A stretch of 64,000 bases of DNA from Scalesia atractyloides. Its lineage: Eukaryota > Streptophyta > Magnoliopsida > Asterales > Asteraceae. Positions 59,982 to 64,000 of the stretch are shown here, in pieces. The translations under genes were made by a program, and so were the position numbers. The notes beneath the pieces were generated by a model that was not told where the DNA came from, made no database searches, and saw nothing but the letters and a program-made list of their open reading frames with translations. The stretch spans positions 82,907,014-82,971,013 of the forward strand of contig CAMTDV010000003.1 in NCBI GenBank assembly GCA_947069175.1, in the 5' to 3' direction. Each line of letters starts with the position of its first letter. The stretch's first letter is position 1.

Positions 59982-60555
59982 CATCTGTTTCCCGTTTACC
60001 TTTCGTACTTTTGGTTTCCGAATCTACAATCTTCGCCAACTCAAAATACTCACATAACTCTAACCCCTCGTATCGAATAACCTCGGTGTCCTACCCTATA
60101 ACCTAACTACTCACGGATTGCTATGAAAGCTTTGCAAAACTGGGAGTATACTCACTGTTTTACTTTTACACTTTTGGGTGCAATACGTATACTTTATTCA
60201 AAAATCTTACAATCATGCTTATACTTAAATCACAAACAATCCTTATCCATGCTCTATGTGCTAAACTTGAATTCACACATGCTTAAACTCATTATGCTTA
60301 TACTTTCATTAACTCCGATCAAGTCTCCCTTAACATGTATCTTGCTATAGGAGTAATGCACCGCCCGTATTCGCGATGTCATGTTAGTTAAACACATATG
60401 GTATTTTCATTGCTATGATTAGTTTACGCTAGCGGCAAACTTTGGGTTGACTCGTATAATTGCATGCTGGTTTAATGTATGTTAGCCTTGAGATTAGACA
60501 TTTATGCATGAGGAATTATTTAAACGTTTATACTAATTATTGAAACTTGTGTGCC

Positions 60556-60834
60556 GCACGGCCGTGCAACCCATTGGCACGGCCGTGCGAGACTGCGATC
60601 TCGGAAGCACTGATCGTGCGAGAGGCAGTGCGACTGATTTCTACACACGCACGGCCGTGCGGCCCATTGGCACGGTCGTGCGCGACTTGATTGCTAATCA
60701 CATGTGACCTGAAGCTTTGGCACGGCCGTGCAAATCATTGGCACGGCCGTGCACATCTGAAGATTTTGCCGCTCAAACAGCCACTTGTCTGCCCATGCCC
60801 TGCAGTGACGTAATGCTGATGCGCACGGCCGTGC
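60556..60834. repeat. GCACGGCCGTGC palindrome array upstream of a TATA box
   Basis: Perfect 12-bp palindromes at 60,556-60,567, 60,577-60,588, 60,649-60,660, 60,720-60,731, 60,741-60,752 and 60,823-60,834, plus one variant (GCACGGTCGTGC) at 60,670-60,681. Three pairs are 9 bp apart, separated by CCCATTG or ATCATTG-like spacers. The last copy ends about 15 bp before CTATAAAACAC. Confidence 0.95.
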
Positions 60835-62166
60835 GGATATGAAAATTGTCTATAAAACACAGCGTTCGCGACTGATCAAAATATTTGTATTTCTCCAAGT
60901 TTATGGGCGATTTCTGAGGTGCGGGAGCTCTCTGATCAGGACGGTTTCAAGCCTCAAGGTTGCAAGAAGCTTATCATTCATCCAATCCATCAAATCCTTG
61001 CTTGTTTATGGTTTGATTTCTTGTTCTTAATGTAAATTCTGATTACATTTGCAAGCATTGAGATGATGTTTATATAATATTGTTATGAATACTATGAAAA
61101 ACACTTGTTTTATGATCAATATTTAGTTTATTATCAAGTTAAAATGAAGCTCAGTCAACTGTTCATGTTTGAATCTTGATGATCATATGGCAATCTTATT
61201 TCATTGATGTTGGATTCTTGATTATGATTGTTTATCTTGGATGATTAGTAAATGGTTGGTTAGGATAAGTTGAATAAACCCCATAATTAATCATTTATTA
61301 GTGAACTGTTAACTTGATTAATATGTTTACACCATGAAACTAGAAATGGGTATTGGTTTAATAAAAGATAATCTGATTTTAATCAAGAATGCTTTCTTAC
61401 ACGGAAAGGCTCTAACGGATTAGATGGTGTTATTGCGGGTTCTTAATATATGTCATAATTTTTGTTGAGTATTTGTGGCCAAAATAACCAACTTGGTAGA
61501 TTTACATTTAAGACTTGCAAAATGAATGAGTTTGTGATATGATCTACGTTATGCTTGTCTCGGTGGTTGTATTGTGTTTATCGGTATTGCTTTCCTGATA
61601 AAGTGAGGTTAGAAAACTCTTAACGGATGACTAACTTATTTTTAAAGATTCATATGAAAAATATATCAATAGCTCGCTAAAGAATAATTTTAGGTGGTTA
61701 AAGTGTGTTTATCGCGTTAACTTTCCGAAGAATTATCATATTAGGATTCCCGAAAGGGATACTAGTTGTCTTTATAATTGGAAAATTGATCAAGTGCCTT
61801 TGTGACATTTTTGATAACATGCTTATTTTGCTTATAAAACAAGATAAAAGAAAAAGAAATTATATTTTTGTATTTAAAGTCTTTTATGTCTTAAAATATA
61901 ATTTTTAGATAATTTTAGAAAAAAACTATTTCACATATCCTTTTACCGGTAAATAAATGACGACGGTTTAGTACACAAGCACCTGCCCGCGTCCTTGGAT
62001 CGACATCTGGTTCTTACCCATACTTTACTACATATACGACCGGGTACAATTGTCCTTTTGTGTGTGTTTTAATTTAAGGTAGAAATCATTTTTACAATTA
62101 TTAAAACCGAGTTCGTGTGTAAAATTCATTTTAAAAATATGTGTATATACGCACACACCAAGTTTT

Positions 62167-62184
62167 TGGCGCCGTTTCCGGGGA
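62167..62184 (+). promoter_or_regulatory. Primer-binding site, Athila type
   Basis: TGGCGCCGTTTCCGGGGA matches, with one mismatch, the TGGCGCCGTTGCCGGGGA used by Athila/Tat elements (tRNA-Asp type). It lies six bases after the proposed LTR end. Confidence 0.85.
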
Positions 62185-62659
62185 CCGCGGCTAACCTTTG
62201 GAACGATCCGAGTCACTTGTTTACCGGTGTACATGCTTGTGAATACTTGTTTATAATTAATTATTTGCTTAGTTGTTTATAATTATTTACTTGTTTATTT
62301 GTTTAGAATTATTTATTTGTTTATTTGTTTGTATATATATATATAGTTGCAAGATTGATATTATTTGCACATCCGAATTCAAAAATAAATTAGTTGGTAA
62401 AAAAAGTTTATTTTATTAATAAAATCCTGTTTAATATTATATTATAATTTATTTAATCGTTTCGGGATGTGCTTATCCCTTTGTCCTCAACCCTCGTGCC
62501 CGCTGTTGCTGAGCCATCTGACGAACAGGAACGTGACCTACGGAGGAGTATGAGACTTCGAGAAAGGTCCCGTGTTGTTGCAAAACTTATCTCAGCTGAA
62601 GTAGACGAGCCGGAGATACCTGCTGAGAGTGAAAACTCAGAGGTCGAAGGGGGGGCACC

Positions 62660-64000
62660 ATGGCAGACGACAACCGGCCATTGAATGAGACCGGCGGTCC
62701 GGGAGGCGAAGGCCTGCAGCCTAGTATCGCCCGACCGACTGTGGTGGCGCCGAATTTCAAGATTAAATCCAGCATCATAAACATGTTACAAAGTTCGGTG
62801 CAGTTTGATGGAAAGGATCACGAAGACCCAGGTCGACATATTGCTGCATTTCTTGAGGTATGCTCTACTTTCAAGATTCGAGATGTTTCAGACTATGCAA
62901 TCTGATTGCGACTCTTTCCGTTCTCTTTGCGAGACATGGCCCGAGCTTGGCTTTTATCACTTCCCGCAGGATCCATTACTACCTGGAATGAAATGGCGAA
63001 GCTGTTTATGCAAAAGTACTTCCCTCCATAGAAAACAACTAAGTTGAAGAACCTCATCATGACGTTTCGGCAGGATGATGGAGAGTCCTTACACGCTGTG
63101 TGGGAGAGGTTTAGAGTTCTTCTTATTGACGTCCCACATCATGGTTTGTCCAAAAGGCAGCTCGTATTAACCTTCTACCAAGGACTAAGCTATGATTCGT
63201 AGGAGCGTTTGGACATGTATGCAGGAGGAGATCTAAGAACGAAGACGCCAAATGAAGCTTACGCGATTATCGAAAAAGCTGCTTTGAAGTCTAGCTCTCG
63301 TCAAGCCGGAGAGAGAGCTAGGACATCATCTCGCTCTGGAGTTCATGCTGTTGATACATACACGGCTCTTACTGCTCAGATTGGAGCCCTTGCTGCAAAA
63401 ATCGATCAAGCTCATAATATTTCGCGTGATCAATCTTCATGCGAGCAGTGTGGGATTTCACATGAGTTGGGTGCATGCGAACAAGGAGTTATGTTTACAG
63501 GCCACAAAGAAGTGGATTATCTGGGTAATCAAACTAGACCCCAAAATAACCCCTACAGCAACACATATCATCCGGGATGGAAGAATCACCCAAACTTTGG
63601 GTGGAAGGGTGGTTCAGGTAACCAAAACCCACTCGGGTATACTCAGCGCGCTCCCGCTCCACAGCAATCCTAAGGTCAATCTTTTCAGTCTCAGAGTCGC
63701 CCCTACCAGCCGCACTCCAATATGTACCATAATCAGGGTGCCTGGAGCAGTTCCCAGCAACAAGCACCTCAGAATAACTCCAAGCTGGAGGAAATGATGG
63801 CGCAACTTTTGAGCAATTCAAACAGTGCGAAGCAGTTGGCTGAAAAGCGTTATCAGCAGCACGAAGGGCGTTTCATGGCCCAATAAGGGGAGATGAGGAG
63901 TTAAAAGGCCTCCATTCAGGCCATTGAGAATCAAGTGGGCCAGTTAGATAAGATGTTGTCAGAGCGACCTTAGGGCGGTCTTCCGGGCAATACAGAGCCC
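62660..64000 (+). pseudogene. Athila-like gag, interrupted by stops, truncated by the window
   Basis: From ATG 62,660 one frame runs to the window end without a frameshift. It reads FDGKDHEDPGRHIAAFLEVC, LRLFPFSLRDMARAWL, GSITTWNEMAKLFMQKYFPP, HHGLSKRQLV and, near the end, ENQVGQLDKMLSERP and GNTEP, which are hallmarks of Athila gag. Nonsense codons stand at 62,903-62,905 (TGA), 63,029-63,031, 63,200-63,202, 63,671-63,673 and further TAA/TAG beyond 63,880. Several occupy positions where the family has Gln or Arg, as expected from C-to-T change. The upstream stretch 62,469-62,684, in another frame, is acidic and arginine rich and may be a gag leader. Confidence 0.85.

Larger units (their letters stand above)
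59015..62160 (+). mobile_element. Probable 5' LTR of an Athila-like gypsy element
   Basis: Proposed from TGTGACGC at 59,015 to CACACACCA at 62,152-62,160, about 3.1 kb, placed immediately before the primer-binding site. A TATA-like CTATAAAACAC is at about 60,850-60,860. Upstream of it are two palindrome families, CACTTCG-CGAAGTG and GCACGGCCGTGC. Long LTRs and this internal layout fit the Athila/Tat group. The left boundary is inferred, since the 3' LTR is outside the window. Open frames at 60,123, 60,839 and 61,705 show no domain. Confidence 0.65.

Noticed and set aside
59315..60834. CRISPR-like array
   Set aside because: Short palindromes repeat with unequal spacing, and there are no cas genes; this is plant LTR DNA.
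1..64000. tRNA, rRNA or microRNA genes
   Set aside because: No cloverleaf with intact A/B boxes or rRNA sequence was noticed by reading; a tRNAscan or miRNA fold search could not be run.

Overview
This 64 kb window looks like a plant nuclear chromosome: AT-rich, intron-bearing genes separated by nested retrotransposons and small DNA transposons. The types of repeats (Tekay-like chromovirus, Athila-like and Copia elements, hAT- and Mutator-like MITEs) and the gene sequences fit a eudicot. Asteraceae is my best guess, from general resemblance only. No bacterial, viral or organellar segment is seen.

Layout. 1-13,600: a dead Ty3/gypsy chromovirus in tandem as LTR-internal-LTR-internal-LTR, with a 6.1 kb unit repeated almost perfectly, shared stop codons and a hybrid middle LTR. 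13,601-15,208: gene-free. 15,209-20,567: a decayed Ty1/copia element with both LTRs and a CAAAG target duplication, inserted 33 bp past the stop codon of the next gene. 20,601-26,668 (minus): a nine-exon molybdenum aldehyde oxidase whose reading frame is broken at three places and whose first splice donor is non-canonical. 26,669-34,753: repeat-rich intergenic DNA. 34,754-35,521 (plus): an intact single-exon ZAT-type C2H2 zinc-finger gene with an EAR motif. 35,522-40,310: intergenic, with several TIR elements. 40,311-43,861 (plus): an ankyrin-repeat gene of which six coding exons are visible but not the start. 44,535-47,824 (minus): an intact six-exon RABC/Rab18-type small GTPase gene, convergent with the ankyrin gene. 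47,825-59,014: TIR elements, a 2 kb inverted repeat, and low-complexity CAC-rich DNA. 59,015-64,000: the 5' LTR, primer-binding site and gag of an Athila-like gypsy element that runs off the window.

The host genes (a probable aldehyde oxidase relic, a stress-type zinc-finger repressor, an ankyrin protein and a vesicle-traffic GTPase) have no evident joint function; ordinary plant gene order explains them. The most informative structures are the tandem retroelement with a recombinant LTR, the pattern of lesions in aldehyde oxidase set against clean neighbouring genes, the palindrome arrays in the Athila-like LTR, and the large inverted repeat at 51-53 kb.
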